Below are positions 1 through 11,109 of a stretch of DNA of 64,000 nt, in pieces. The stretch comes from Oopsacas minuta (lineage: Eukaryota > Porifera > Hexactinellida > Lyssacinosida > Leucopsacidae), in assembly GCA_024704765.1 (NCBI GenBank), contig JAKMXF010000044.1, forward strand, positions 62,001 to 126,000, written 5' to 3'. Positions within the stretch are counted from its first letter, which is position 1. Each line of letters starts with the position of its first letter. The notes under the pieces were generated by a model. That model did not search any database and had not been told where the DNA came from. It saw only the letters and a program-made list of their open reading frames with translations. A program made the translations under genes and the position numbers.

Positions 1-660
1 ATAAGCAATTCTAAATTAACTGTTACTAACATTTTCAACAATATCGATATAAGTCCTTTTTTCAACATTTTCCCTTCTAAAACAATGTTCTCAGAAATGT
101 TCAGCAATAGATGCATGGAAACCAACAAGATTTGATCTTGGTTAGTAATTATAGAGTCCAGGGATTCGCGCTGTGAAAGTTTGGATCGATTATTTATAAA
201 TTCTATTTGCTCAGGTTCAACATCTGCAAAAAGAATTTGTTGAATTATCTAAAGCAGTACAAGAAATTAGAATACGACAATTGTTGAAAATATAGAAATT
301 GAATATCAAAATCTAGTGATGGGTACATACTAATTAGTGAGAAAGATAATATGTTTAAAGTGATAAAATTGCAGTATCTTTCACAAGCGTATCACTAAAA
401 GCATCATGCCAAAATTTTGATAATCTCATTAACAAATTAGATGCAATATTGTTGACATTGATATACTCTATATATCATCTAAATTTTATCGCGGCTCAAC
501 TTTCACTTTTAGTATACTATATTTCATTGTCTAAGGATGAAATTATATTTGGAATCATAACGCTGTCGATAACACAAATTAATTACTTAAAAACACATTA
601 TTTCGAATTAAACTTAAATAATTGGTATAATTCAAAATATTTATATAATTCAGTATATAT
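1..660. other. AT-rich stretch, no gene recognised
   Basis: I see no coding exon, RNA gene or terminal repeat here. A 70-codon open frame near the right side is rich in I, L, Y and N, as expected of chance frames in AT-rich DNA. Confidence 0.5.
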
Positions 661-662
661 TG

Positions 663-700
663 CTTAGGGCATTCAAAAGGTTCCCATCCTTAATCTCTAC
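663..700. repeat. Solo terminal repeat of a mariner family
   Basis: The sequence CTTAGGGCATTCAAAAGG followed by TTCCCATCC closely matches the terminal inverted repeat of the mariner at 31471-32620 (CTTAGGGAATTCAAAAAG). No partner end or transposase of that family was found nearby, so this is a relic end. Confidence 0.5.
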
Positions 701-999
701 CCCAAAGGTACTAGAGATAGCCTTATTTCACAGTCTCCCAAAATTTGATTAAAGTTTGTGCACCGATTGGATATTGGTTCGTTATTCTCTGATAATTTTT
801 GTAGCTAGTATCCTCGACTATGTGGCCACAGGTTTCTGTTAGATATAACTTATCAATAGAAACATGTAGACTCAAATTTTGGTTTATGAAAACATTTCTA
901 TGCCATCATCCATATTTCTTTGACAATTTGTATATGTTCTACTTCACCACAGAATGAACGAATAAGATTTTCTGTAAATTCTTATTTTATACTGGATAA

Positions 1000-2330
1000 T
1001 CATATTTCCAACTCAACGTGTAGAGAATTCTCTAATCAACTTATGTCCTTGCTCTAATCCTTCTTCTGAGATATTACATAAGCCAACAATATTATTTTTC
1101 TCAATGAATTGAAAAGTATGAGCCAAAAATTTATGCAGCGAATCGCTAACTGAAAACAAGGAAATTTTCCAAAATCAAGGTATAAGTATTTTGACTTCTG
1201 ATACGAAATCTTTCTACATTTACGCGCTCATTGCTATTAGCAATTTAAGCAACGGAGTTATGTTCATGTGAATCTAAGATAGGATACCTTTCTAAGATGA
1301 TGGTACATATGAAAACGCAATGGAAAGATCGTTTTTTAAAAAAGAATCCTGGCCATAATGCCAGTCCTTGCATTGCCACTTCCTCCGGGTTGATCGGAAG
1401 GTAAGTTTGTTACTTCATTAATACGATTGCAAAATCATGATCTATAGCTCGAACTGATTGATCTTTTGACCACTTAGATCTACTAGTAGCAATCCTGTAA
1501 ATAACATTCAAGAACCAAACTAAGATTCTAAGATAAGTAGGCAATGGAGCAGCTGGGCACAATATCGATGATGCTTGCAGGTTCGTGATTAATTCCACTT
1601 CTCTGAACAGATTTATAACTCAAAAGTTCTTTTCCCACTGAGGATAATTTTGACGATTTGTTTAATTAATTTCAACTATTGAGCAATCAGATGGAAAACC
1701 GCATACTACTTTTGCTAAGCAGTAAATATCGCTACGTTTTGATTTGCAGCAATACAGGAGAACAAGCCTTTCATGTCATCACTACAATGATTTTCCATCG
1801 AATATTGAGGTTATAATCGACATATTGACATTACCATTTGGGTATTAAAACCACTTTGGTGAAGTGAACTGATTTCAGAGTTGATAAAATTACACAATGC
1901 TATTATTGAATCACGATTCTCTTTTTGACAAATTCATACAACTGGTTGATTGGAAAGGCTCAATTGGATGTCGATTTTCCCAGGAACTTTTTCAAATCGA
2001 TCCGAAACATAAAATGGTGACACCATAAAATTATGTGCGATGAAAGGTCAATATTCAGGTTAGAAAGTAGGTTGGAGATAGAATGATTTCTAGAACTATT
2101 TTTTAGATAAATCAAATGTTTGTACAATAGAGTTTCTGAATGAGCTAATTTGTTCCAAAGTAGACAGGTTTAAACTTTCAAATTTAAATACTGCTTCACC
2201 TCTGTCAATTTGTCTCTTGCTAGTTTAAGATGATAAGCTATGAAAGTAGACTTTACAGGGGAAACCTCTTACATACATATCAAATTCTTCTCCAGAATAA
2301 AATTTCCAGGCAATTGTTGAATATTTTCAA
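1000..2330 (-). pseudogene. Transib/RAG1-like transposase relic (copy 1)
   Basis: Read on the minus strand, a continuous frame around 1020-1160 gives the signature SDSLHKFLAHTF, then GLCNISEEGLE and HKLIREF. This matches the C-terminal catalytic block of RAG1 and Transib transposases (FHKTLAHVPEII, then the Glu of NESGNKLFRRF), where the last Glu of the SEEGLE-type motif is catalytic. About 230 bp upstream the minus strand reads DQPGGSGN plus a following Ala-Arg, equal to the GG-x3-GN-x-AR block of the family. The frame is interrupted by many stops and shifts, so no protein is expected. I could not place the two catalytic Asp residues, and no terminal repeats were found. The second copy at 34490-35340 supports the family call. 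Confidence 0.6.
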
Positions 2331-2381
2331 TACTATTCTTCAATTTCTTCAATTGCTACAGTATACAAGAGCAATGCAATA

Positions 2382-3729
2382 CAGGGTGTAACAAAATTGA
2401 TACCCTATTGTTAACAATTAATTATTTACAAAACACAGCCACATTAAGTATCTACGAATATATACTATTTGCTATATCTATGTTAATTCTATTCATAACT
2501 AATGATATTTTATTATATTGCAAAGTATGACTCACATTTAACCACAAATATACTAACTCATAGTTTCATATTTATTAGCTAATTTTGCGATGGTGAAAGA
2601 GCATGCTATTCGAACAAGACACATAGCTATTGGCATGTTATTAGGTGGAAAAACTCAAAGAAACGTGGCCATTGAATTTGGTGCAGATATTCGTACAATA
2701 CGTAGGTGGTGGGCTAGTTATACACTAGGGAAGTCTCTGAAGAATCTGCCTGGGCGGGACGCAAGGATTCCATACCTAGAGTTGCAAAAATTGTAATATC
2801 CAAGTCTGTTTCTAAAAGGCAACAATCTGCAAGGAAATTATCCAAAAGGCTAAAGGTAAAAGGGATCTCAATCTCACATATTAGCGTTCATCGATACTTA
2901 ACAAACGTGATTGGGGCAAAAGTTTTAAAAGACCTGTAAAACCTCGACTAACTGATAAACAGAAAGCTAACCGAGTTTCCTTTTGTAAAGAGAGAAAATA
3001 TTGGACTGTAGATGACTGGAGACGTATACTTTTCTCTGATGAGTCTCCATTTGAAATATTTCACACACCAAACAGACAAAATGACCGAATTTGGGCAAAA
3101 ATATAATCTCACATTGATACCTCAAGGAAAGATAAAATTTCCCTCCAAATTGCACGTATGGGGTATGATGTCCTATTGTGCACTCTCGGACCTTCACATT
3201 ATACCAGTTGGCTCCGCTGTTACCGCTAAATATTATGTTGAGGAAATCCTGACAAAATCTCTTTTGCCTTCTCTCAAAAGAAAACGGAAAACTGGATCAA
3301 TCTTGGTACGACAACTTCTCCCAAACATGTCCAATTATATTTTCCAACAGGATGGAGCTCAGCACATCATGCAAAAGTAACACAGGAATGGTGCAAATTA
3401 AATCTACAATCGTTTTGGCAGAAGGGTATCTGGCCTGGGAACTCCCCTGACTTAAACCCGATTGAAAATCTTTGGGCGATATTAAAAAGCAGGGTCGATG
3501 AGATGGAAATGTGTACGAACATTGAAATGCTTGAAAAAACTGTAAAATTGGCATGGTCAGAAATTTCACCAGAAATATTGGACAATCTTATAAGTAGCAT
3601 GCCGAAAAGAATACAAAAGTGTTTGGAATTATCTGGAGCTTATATAGGAAAGTAATTAACATTGTGTATTAATGTACAACACCAAATATATATCTACAAA
3701 GTATAGGGCATCGATTTTGTTACACTCTG
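2382..3729 (+). mobile_element. Tc1-like transposon, DD37E type, 1348 bp
   Basis: Both ends carry matching inverted repeats of about 28 bp (left CAGGGTGTAACAAAATTGAT, right end as reverse complement CAGAGTGTAACAAAATCGAT). They are flanked by the TA dinucleotide at 2380-2381 and 3730-3731, the target duplication of the Tc1/mariner superfamily. The length is typical. A single plus-strand transposase fills the inside. Confidence 0.85.
2590..3655 (+). pseudogene. Tc1-like transposase, frameshifted
   Basis: The start ATG at 2590 opens an N-terminal helix-turn-helix region (MVKEHAIRTRHIAIG, then ERNVA-like and IRTIRRWW). The catalytic region has LFSDESPFEIF (first Asp), QQDGA (second Asp) and SPDLNPIENLW (Glu in PIEN). 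The nucleotide distance from the second Asp codon (3351) to the Glu codon (3464) fits 37 intervening residues if one base is missing, so DD37E rather than classical DD34E. At least four breaks are visible: near 2757 (a lost G in a G-rich run), near 2900, near 3100 (an A run) and near 3360. The stop is at 3653-3655. The copy is inactive as written. Confidence 0.8.
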
Positions 3730-3731
3730 TA

Positions 3732-4186
3732 TCTGAATAACTGAAATATTTCATGTGATGCTAAATGGTGGATAGAACTTGATATCCCAATCTAATCCAA
3801 ATGATTCCTTCGATCTGATTTAAAGTTCATCTGTCCGCTTTTCCCTCTCAATATCTGGTTTGACTTTGAATTCAAGATCACAAAACGAGTTTGCTTACAG
3901 GTAAATTGAGCCTCCACATACTCTATGGAATATAAAGACCCCAACGCTCGCCGTCTTGTTTATCTACTGACTTTTTACTTTTCTTGAAGATATTAGAAAT
4001 TGTATGAGCCAGAGTATACAGAAGGTTTCAATTCTTCTCCGAGATTGAGAACTGTAAATATTTCTTTGACTATTAGATTGATAATATAGTCAATTTTTCG
4101 AATATGAAAGCAAAGACAAGACAGTTTTAGGAAAAAATAATGGATCAACCATTACTAAATGATAAGGTCATACGTAAAATATATTA
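3732..4186. other. Intergenic, nothing recognised
   Basis: AT-rich sequence between two Tc1/mariner insertions. I see no gene, repeat or hairpin that I can support. Confidence 0.4.
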
Positions 4187-5511
4187 CGAGGGTAGTTCAA
4201 AAAGTTTTTGGAATCTATATGAAGGAATAGTAAAAAATGGATTATTTTTTTATAGTTTCTCGAAGTATATACCAGATGATTGTATGCATAAATCCATCCT
4301 TCTAAACCAACTTTCAAAACAATTTTCCCAGTCTTCTTTCGTTAGGTATGGAGGGCCTCATTATAAGTCAGTCTTGCCTCTTCTGTACTATTGAAATGAA
4401 CCCCTTTGTTCTTCTTTTTTAGTTTAGGGAAGAGAAAGAAGTCGCATGGCGCCAAATCTGGGGAATATGCTGGATGGGGTATCAATTTTATACCATTTTC
4501 TGCAAAGAAATCCATTGTCAAAGCTGCCTTGTGTGCACTTGCATTGTGATGGTTCCATTGAAGTGAGGTGAGGTAGGCTTTAGGATGTAAAATGCTCCAC
4601 TTTTCTATCACCTGAGGCATGCAAATGTTGACATACCAACTCGCAGTTACGGTATTTTGCTCTACAAGGGGAATAGTAACAACATGTCCCTTTTAGAGAT
4701 GAAACTGGCGACCATTTGCTTGTTTCCACTTCTTGCAGGTCTTAGTATTTGACGGGGATCATCAACTGGAAAAGCCAAACTGAGGATTGTTGCATCGTCT
4801 CTGAGTCATATTGGTAAATCCAAGTCTCATATCCCGAAATTAATGTATTCAATAGCTTTGAACATCCATGATCGAATTTTTTGATGATAAATTTGTACCA
4901 ATCCACTCGAGTTGTCATTTGTTCTTCAAAGGTTTTGGTGGAATCTAACGTGCAGCCACTTTCCTCACCAAGAGATGCTCATGAAGTATGGTATGGAGGC
5001 TTCCTCTGCTGATGTCTAATTGACTCATCATTTCGTCTATTATGATTCGATGCTCATTTTTGATTATTCTCTTAACTTTCTGGATATTTTCTGGGTTAAC
5101 CGCATCTGCAGGACGTCCTGATCCCATCTCATCACTTAGAGTCTTTCATCCACAGTTAAGTTCACCGTACCAGTTGTACACTGTAGCCAAAGATGGTGAT
5201 TATTCTCCAAATGTGTCCTGAAGTTGAATATGTGATTCTTTAGGACTGAGTTTTCTCATAAAGTCATAAAAAATTATTGTGCGAAAGTCCCTCCTTTCCA
5301 AATGTAAATCCATGAGAAATAATTAGGTACGAATTTAAAATTAGAGCCAAGTGCTGACTATATAAGTAGCTGTCAAAAAAAGTAATAAAAGAGAAAAAGC
5401 TTAGATATTTAAACTAGAGTAGTTATAAATAGTGTACTATAGATATAAGACGTGTGGCGTGCAAGAAATGAGGTTACAGCATTTATTCTAAATATTGTTG
5501 GACGACCCTCG
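4187..5511 (-). mobile_element. mariner element, DD34D class, 1325 bp
   Basis: The left end CGAGGGTAGTTCAAAAAG and the reverse complement of the right end (CGAGGGTCGTCCAACAA) form imperfect inverted repeats. TA flanks both ends (4185-4186 and 5512-5513). The length and the minus-strand transposase inside fit the mariner family. Confidence 0.8.
4250..5313 (-). pseudogene. mariner transposase, catalytic residues lost
   Basis: The minus strand starts with ATG at 5313. It reads the mariner N-terminus, then GSGRPADAV and SQLDISRGSLHTILHEHL (helix-turn-helix region). It ends with HPAYSPDLAPCDFFLFPKLK and a terminal SSGIYFEKL. The third catalytic Asp (APCD) is present, 34 residues after the second position. 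That second position reads HHNASAH instead of HDNASAH, and the first reads ISGYETW instead of SGDETW, so two of three metal-binding Asp are replaced (D to Y and D to H). Stops and shifts lie in the middle. This copy cannot encode an active enzyme. Confidence 0.8.
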
Positions 5512-5513
5512 TA

Positions 5514-6020
5514 TCTAACTAGGTAGGTAAAGATTATGTTAATATTTAAGGAGAATTTAACCTTATTTAATGCTGCGGTGACTTCATTAATATGTATTCG
5601 TAATCATAGGAATGCAAATACATGAATAGAATTTAAGGAATTTTTGCAGTTGCGCAATGAAGGGGAAAATGTGAAATTTCAGATTGATGTATACAAAGGT
5701 TGCAAAGGCTACGTATCAATATTTTAGGGTGGTAATCGGTGGTAATTGATTTTGTGGTTGCGATGAAGGAAACATTATTTCATAAAAATATATTTCGTAA
5801 CCTTAATCTGTACCAAACATCTAATCTGATATTCACAATAACCTAAAAATGGCTGGTGCATATAATTTCCTACTGCAATTATTACCTAAATTCAATGTGA
5901 AATTATTAGAGAATTACTTAACGAAATGATATGAAACTTCATATATTGTTTATTCAATAAATGGATATATTATTTCACGAGTTAATTAAACTAATCGTTT
6001 GTAGGAAATTTTGCCTAATA
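5514..6020. other. Intergenic, nothing recognised
   Basis: AT-rich sequence with no supported coding or repeat structure. Confidence 0.4.
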
Positions 6021-6800
6021 CACGCTAGTAATGCACTGTACATGCGGGCTTCGCTTGCTATGTCGCTCAGCGACGGACAGAAGCATCCTTGAGCTTTGTC
6101 CCTAGTTTTAGCATAGGTGTGAAACAACTACGTATTCAGTGCTTTGGGAAACTAAGCTATAAAAGAGAATGGGTTCTTGAATAGAGGCAAAATTTCAGAA
6201 ATAACAATTTTTCACTGTCCAGGTACTGCAAATAGTTTTCAGTGTATAGAATTTGCATAGACGTCCATCCGAACGAGAAAAATTTGTTAGCAATAATGTG
6301 TCCCTCAAAGTTAAGTTGTTATGGAAACTAAATTGTATTACCTATGGTCCATATAAATTCCAATAATGGCCTTTCATCGTAATACTGGAGCTGCTATACT
6401 GCTTTTGATTTGTAATCTGTGCTATTCGGGCTACGAGTATTATAAAACATTGAAATCTATCGAAATTTGGAAAATTATGTCATTTTTAGAGTTATGATGA
6501 CGTAATATTTCCATGAGAGTTTGCATTTGGTCCAAATCATGACTTTAGAAAATTTGGTACATTGAGGGATAACTGTGATTCAAATTTCAAACCTCTATTA
6601 TGTATATTGGCCGAGCAGTGATTACTAATGTGATTTTTCGAAAATCCAAAAAGGTGAAATGAAGTCATAATTTCATCATAGGTTTGAATTTTTCATCCAA
6701 GACTCGAACTTCTCCTGGCCAGCCCCAAAATACCCCTGTAAGGCAAAAATCAGCCCTGGGGTCTTCCAGTTTCTTATATCAATTCTGGTCAAACAACAAA
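6020..6800 (-). repeat. Dispersed repeat family, copy 1 (inverted)
   Basis: The reverse complement of about 6500-6790 aligns with 16310-16560. Shared blocks include AGAAACTGGAAGACCC, a CTGATTTTTGCC / CTGACTTTTGGC block, the stretch around AATCACT-x-CTGCTC, and CCCTCAATGT. A third, shorter copy is at 27770-27960. No coding capacity or terminal repeats were seen, so the class is unknown. A non-autonomous element or a degraded Helitron or SINE are options. Confidence 0.6.
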
Positions 6801-6916
6801 TATGTATATATGTAAAACATAGAATACTATATAATACAGATAAGAAAGCAGCCGACCAACGAATATGAAGGAGAGGTCATTTCTGTTTTTGACATAATAT
6901 CCGGTAATATATACTA

Positions 6917-8236
6917 CGGGTGTTCAATAAGTTCTAATCACTATCCCCAAAAGTAACCAATTGTATGTTGTAAACAAATTATCAGTGTTTAATTTTTCGA
7001 AATACTCCCCACGTTATTTATACAGCGTTGAAGACGCTCCAACCATTGTACAAAATATTTTATAGTCTTCAGCGGGATCCGTTTAAATACTGGAAAATCG
7101 CCGATCCCAGTTCTGCGCTGTTGCTAAAATGACAACCAGAAAAGTATTCCTTAAGCTTAGGAAAGCGATATAAACCACAAGGAGGTAAATCCGGGTTGTA
7201 AGGGGGATGTCCAAGCTCAATCATCCCCATCCTTAAGATTTTGTCATGACTTGCTTGGTTTTGTGAGGACGGGCATTATCATGTAATAATCTCAACCCAT
7301 TAGCACCAGTCCTTTCTCTCCTCTTCAACAAGCTTTCTTCGACTTCACCAAGACAATTACGAGTGCGAGAAGCTTCCAGTGCAGTTTGTCCCTTTGGAAC
7401 TATCACCTGGGCCACTGGGTCATGTGCATCTACAAATATGCAATACATGATCCTCGATGATCTGAAATCTGGACGCGATATTATCGGAGGGTCCGAGTGC
7501 TTTCCTATCCACATCTTATTTGCTTGTTTGGAAAAGGTGTGTTATACTGAACCCATGTTTCATCACCAGTCACTATCTCAAATAATCTTCGCGGGTCGCA
7601 TTCTTTGTAGGATTCAGGAGATTACAACAATAGCTCACCCTTGTCTCTTTCTGGGCCTTTGTGAGTAATGTGGGACCCATCTGGCACAGACCTTCATCAA
7701 CTTTAGCTGTGTTCTTAAAATGTGGTCTACACTCTCCATCGAGATGCCAACACTATTAGAAAGTTCCCCGACAGTTATATGTTGGTTTAGGTCTATCAGT
7801 TTCTTGATAATGCACGATTTAATGAGAGATGCAGCCGTAATTGGTGCTCCAGGCCGAGGGTCATCTTCGATAGACTTTCTTCCCAGCCTGAAACGCAGAG
7901 CCTATCTTCTGACCTCTGCATCAGACAGAACACCTTTGTAGTATAGACTTGAACCAAATCAAGATGTATCTCGTGCGCAGATTTCTCGAGGAGAGTACGA
8001 AACTTGACATAAGCTCTTTGCTCGATTTTAGAATTCTTGCCAAGTCATGTCATAAGGTAGAGTATAAAAACACCTGTTGTAAAATTTTATATAACTTGTT
8101 GAGTTTTTAAGCGATAATGAAAAAATCAATATTAGCTTGTAGACAGAAGGTTAAATATTCATATTAAAATATTAATATATTATAGATGTGTATAAATCCC
8201 CACAGTAATATAGTGATCAGAATTTATTGAACGTCG
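6917..8236 (-). mobile_element. mariner element, 1320 bp
   Basis: The left end CGGGTGTTCAATAAGTTCTA and the reverse complement of the right end (CGACGTTCAATAAATTCTGA) match at most positions and both run on into ATCACTAT. TA flanks the element at 6915-6916 and 8237-8238. A minus-strand transposase fills the inside. Confidence 0.8.
6930..8045 (-). pseudogene. mariner transposase relic
   Basis: The minus strand reads an N-terminal block IEQRAYVKFRTLLEKSA, then VTGDETW (first catalytic Asp), an IMYCIFVDAHDPVAQ block, LRLLHDNARPHKTKQV (second Asp), PPYNPDLPPCG and a terminal RGEYFEKL. The third catalytic residue, normally Asp in PPCD, is Gly here. Several in-frame stops and shifts separate the blocks. 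Family assignment is firm from motif order; function is lost. Confidence 0.75.
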
Positions 8237-8499
8237 TAATAGTATTGTAAATCCATTAGTATGATTTATGAGATTCTCTTAACTGCGATTTATGCGCCAT
8301 TAATGATGATGTCAGCAACAACTAATATAATACGTGTATACATTATACAACCATAATAACTTAATGAAGCATAATCTATTATAATGATAACTATCACAAA
8401 CAATCAGTTGATCGTAAACAATACCAGAATCCAATTCAACTAAGAACTAAGCAGATAGGTGGAGCAATACATGATCAGTGGAACATTAGTTGCTAATAT

Positions 8500-9490
8500 C
8501 TGAGATTCAAACAATTCGAGGATATAAAATTTAGATTCTTTATATTGGTCAAGAACTTCTCTTGGCAACTGGAGCCCTCCTCTATCAAGAATCTCAATAG
8601 AAGAACTATTAACCTTATCGTTCTGAAGTAGGTCAAAACAAACATGACAGTTGGGACGTTATATGAGCGAATGAGAGATATACCCTGCTATATAAGCAAC
8701 GATATGTTTAAAGTTATATGATGAAGAAAGTATGTCAATAGAATCAGTCTGTAATGTGATAAAATAATTCGAAATTAGGCTGACTATTTCATCAATTTTA
8801 GATACGATCTGAATTGATGTGAAATCTTCCGGTTAATACGTAAAAAGCATTCTCTAATTAAATCCTTTAATAAATCAGCAATAGCTAAATTTGTAGTTTA
8901 TTATGGTCCAAAGGTTTGTTTAGTGAGACAAAGATTTTTCGAAAGTATTCATGTTGATAACCAATTCTACTTTTCCAGAATCAAGGTATTTGTATTTTAT
9001 GTGTATTTGGACTGATAGCATTCCAAATTGATGCGGATGATAAAGTTCTTTTGAATTAACAAACAACCACAACGTGATTATAAGCTCGAGGCTGGAATTA
9101 CAATATCTTCATCCTTTAGATATTCAAGCATCGCAGCACGCACCTGAGGTTGTATCACCAAAAATAGCTAGAGCTAGTGGAACAGATTGTTTGCTATTTC
9201 CTGGATGAAGTGCTTTGGAATTCAAAGATTGTGCTTTTCGAAGATAATTGAGAGAGTGCTCTGCGTCATGAACTAAGTTTGGCTATGCCAAAATACATTC
9301 CATACAGGGACCATAAGTTTAAATTCTAATTGTAGTTGTGGAATTTGAACGAACAGAAAACCAATAAGATTGTTGAGGATGTTTTTGATTAAGTGGACTG
9401 TATCCAAAAACAAATAAACAAGTAGAAAAGTCATTGGATTGATGATGCAGCATTTCTTTTCAGGGATTGGATAAGTATTCATTAAGTTTA
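8500..9490 (-). pseudogene. P-element/THAP9-like transposase relic (copy 1)
   Basis: On the minus strand the blocks occur in the order of P-element transposases: LFLDTVHLIKNILNN (the DxVHLIKNIRNN core), LHPGNSKQSVPLALAIFGDT, LFVNSKELYHP, YVLTGRF, IAGYIS, NCHVC (a Cys pair) and ILDRGGLQLP. The same blocks appear on the plus strand at 13640-15662, which strengthens the call. Every block is in a different frame or broken by stops, so this is an old copy. No terminal repeats were located. The upstream part (9490-10060) probably holds its more decayed N-terminal half. Confidence 0.7.
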
Positions 9491-10160
9491 GAACGAAAAA
9501 ATATTGGTACGATGAGTATCAGAAATAACTGCGCTAGGTTGAAATTTCATTGGGTAAATTTTCCAAACAATTCAGGATACCATTACTTACAATTTTGGAC
9601 TACAGTGTAGTTATTGGAATAGCTAAAATGATAAAGGGAATATTATTATTAGAGACATCGCCATAAAACAGGGTATGCTCTTGTACATTTGGAGGTCTTC
9701 GTAACAACCAATAAGAGTTTGTACGTCGAATTGTATGTTACTATAGGTGCATTTCATAAGAAGAAAAATTACGACATCATATCCAAAATAACCACCTTCA
9801 GGAAATTTAGACAAAGCTTTTATATTGTTAATAGAGTCGGATTTTGAACAACAGCCTCTTGCTAGGAAACGGCAAGTATTGATTGAATATCATAATTGTG
9901 AGTGATATTTGCACAAAAGTTGGGTAAATTTGGCAACATATCCTTGTTACGAATTTTAGAACCTTTGATTTCGATATATAATCTGGAAGAGGGATAGGGA
10001 ATCCTTCAAAGCTAACCTTCAAGTGCAAATCAGAACTGATATTGATACACTTCATAATTGTAGCTACACCTAAATGTATTTCAACCCTGTAAATAGTAAG
10101 ATCTGCCTCAGTAGAATAATCAAAAAAGTCTCGATCCTTGATCGCTGATCTATGTAGTAT
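9490..10160 (-). other. Possible decayed 5' part of the P-like relic
   Basis: Two short minus-strand frames (9623-9814 and 9828-10055) lie directly upstream of the P-like blocks and have ordinary protein composition. I could not match them to family motifs. No other gene is visible here. Confidence 0.3.
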
Positions 10161-10166
10161 AAGACT

Positions 10167-10750
10167 TCATATAAACTTTCGCATGTTGCTCGAGCTTGCA
10201 AAAGGGGGTTTCATATTTTTGAAAAATTTATACAGTATTTTTTTACGAATAAGTGGATAGATAAATGCCTGCAGGCTTTTAGGGATGGAAGAAGGGGATA
10301 TTGTTGGGATAAGGTTGAGTTTTATATTTAGCATCATCTGTAATGGATGGGGAATGATATATTCCTCTTCAAAATGTTCGACGCATATCCGTGAATACTG
10401 ATAAACGTGAATGATATATTCGTTGGCCCACTGCTTCCCCATCTGTATTATATAGTAGTCTATTGTACTGATTAATTGCGTTATAATAATGTAGATGAGA
10501 GAATTAACAAGGAAATTTGGAGACCACGGTGGGTAATCAAGGAATATATGGCATTTAGTGGGCCAAAATGTGTAAAACAAAACTCAAATAGCCTAGCGGC
10601 TGCAACCAGGTCGTCGCTCCATAGTGTCGTGACAAAATTTGAGAATGTCATGTTCCACATTCCTGAAACATTATCCAGTTGATCGTATAAAGTAACCCCA
10701 AATAGATTCCAGTGACTCCACAAACGGCGTGGTACTTTCTGTAATGACAT
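10167..10750 (-). pseudogene. Possible decayed Tc1/mariner-like transposase C-terminus
   Basis: The minus strand contains FLDYPPWSPNFL, recalling the PPxSPDL catalytic block of Tc1/mariner relatives. It is followed about 50 residues later by ICVEHFEEEY, recalling the common GGHFE-type C-terminus. No clean terminal repeats or other catalytic motifs were found, so this is a weak call. The region could equally be noncoding. Confidence 0.25.
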
Positions 10751-11109
10751 AAAAATTTGATTTGGTTTAAACTGAAGGCGTTATATGAATGTTAATGTCT
10801 TTAAATGTGTCAAAAAGTTGCAAAATGCAGCAAGGAGTGATATTTTTAAAAATGGTTGTTGTAATATGTATGTATTTCAGAGTTAAGCCCAAATTTTGCT
10901 ACATTGACTGGACAAAGTATGAGAGCGATTTACAATCTCTGTAAATACGTAAATCTCTGAATAATCATACTTATGGGTTAAAGTGCATCTGTTGCCGCTT
11001 TCGACTAAAACCAAACGTCGTTTACTACTTTTACGGTATATAGACTGTATTGTCCGCATCATCATATATTCAACATGACATGCCTAGTACATGGCTGTAA
11101 TTCGAACTA

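Noticed and set aside
7363-7941. Plus-strand frames of 101 and 73 codons
   Set aside because: Shadows of the minus-strand mariner transposase, whose motifs (HDNARPH, GDETW) are unambiguous.
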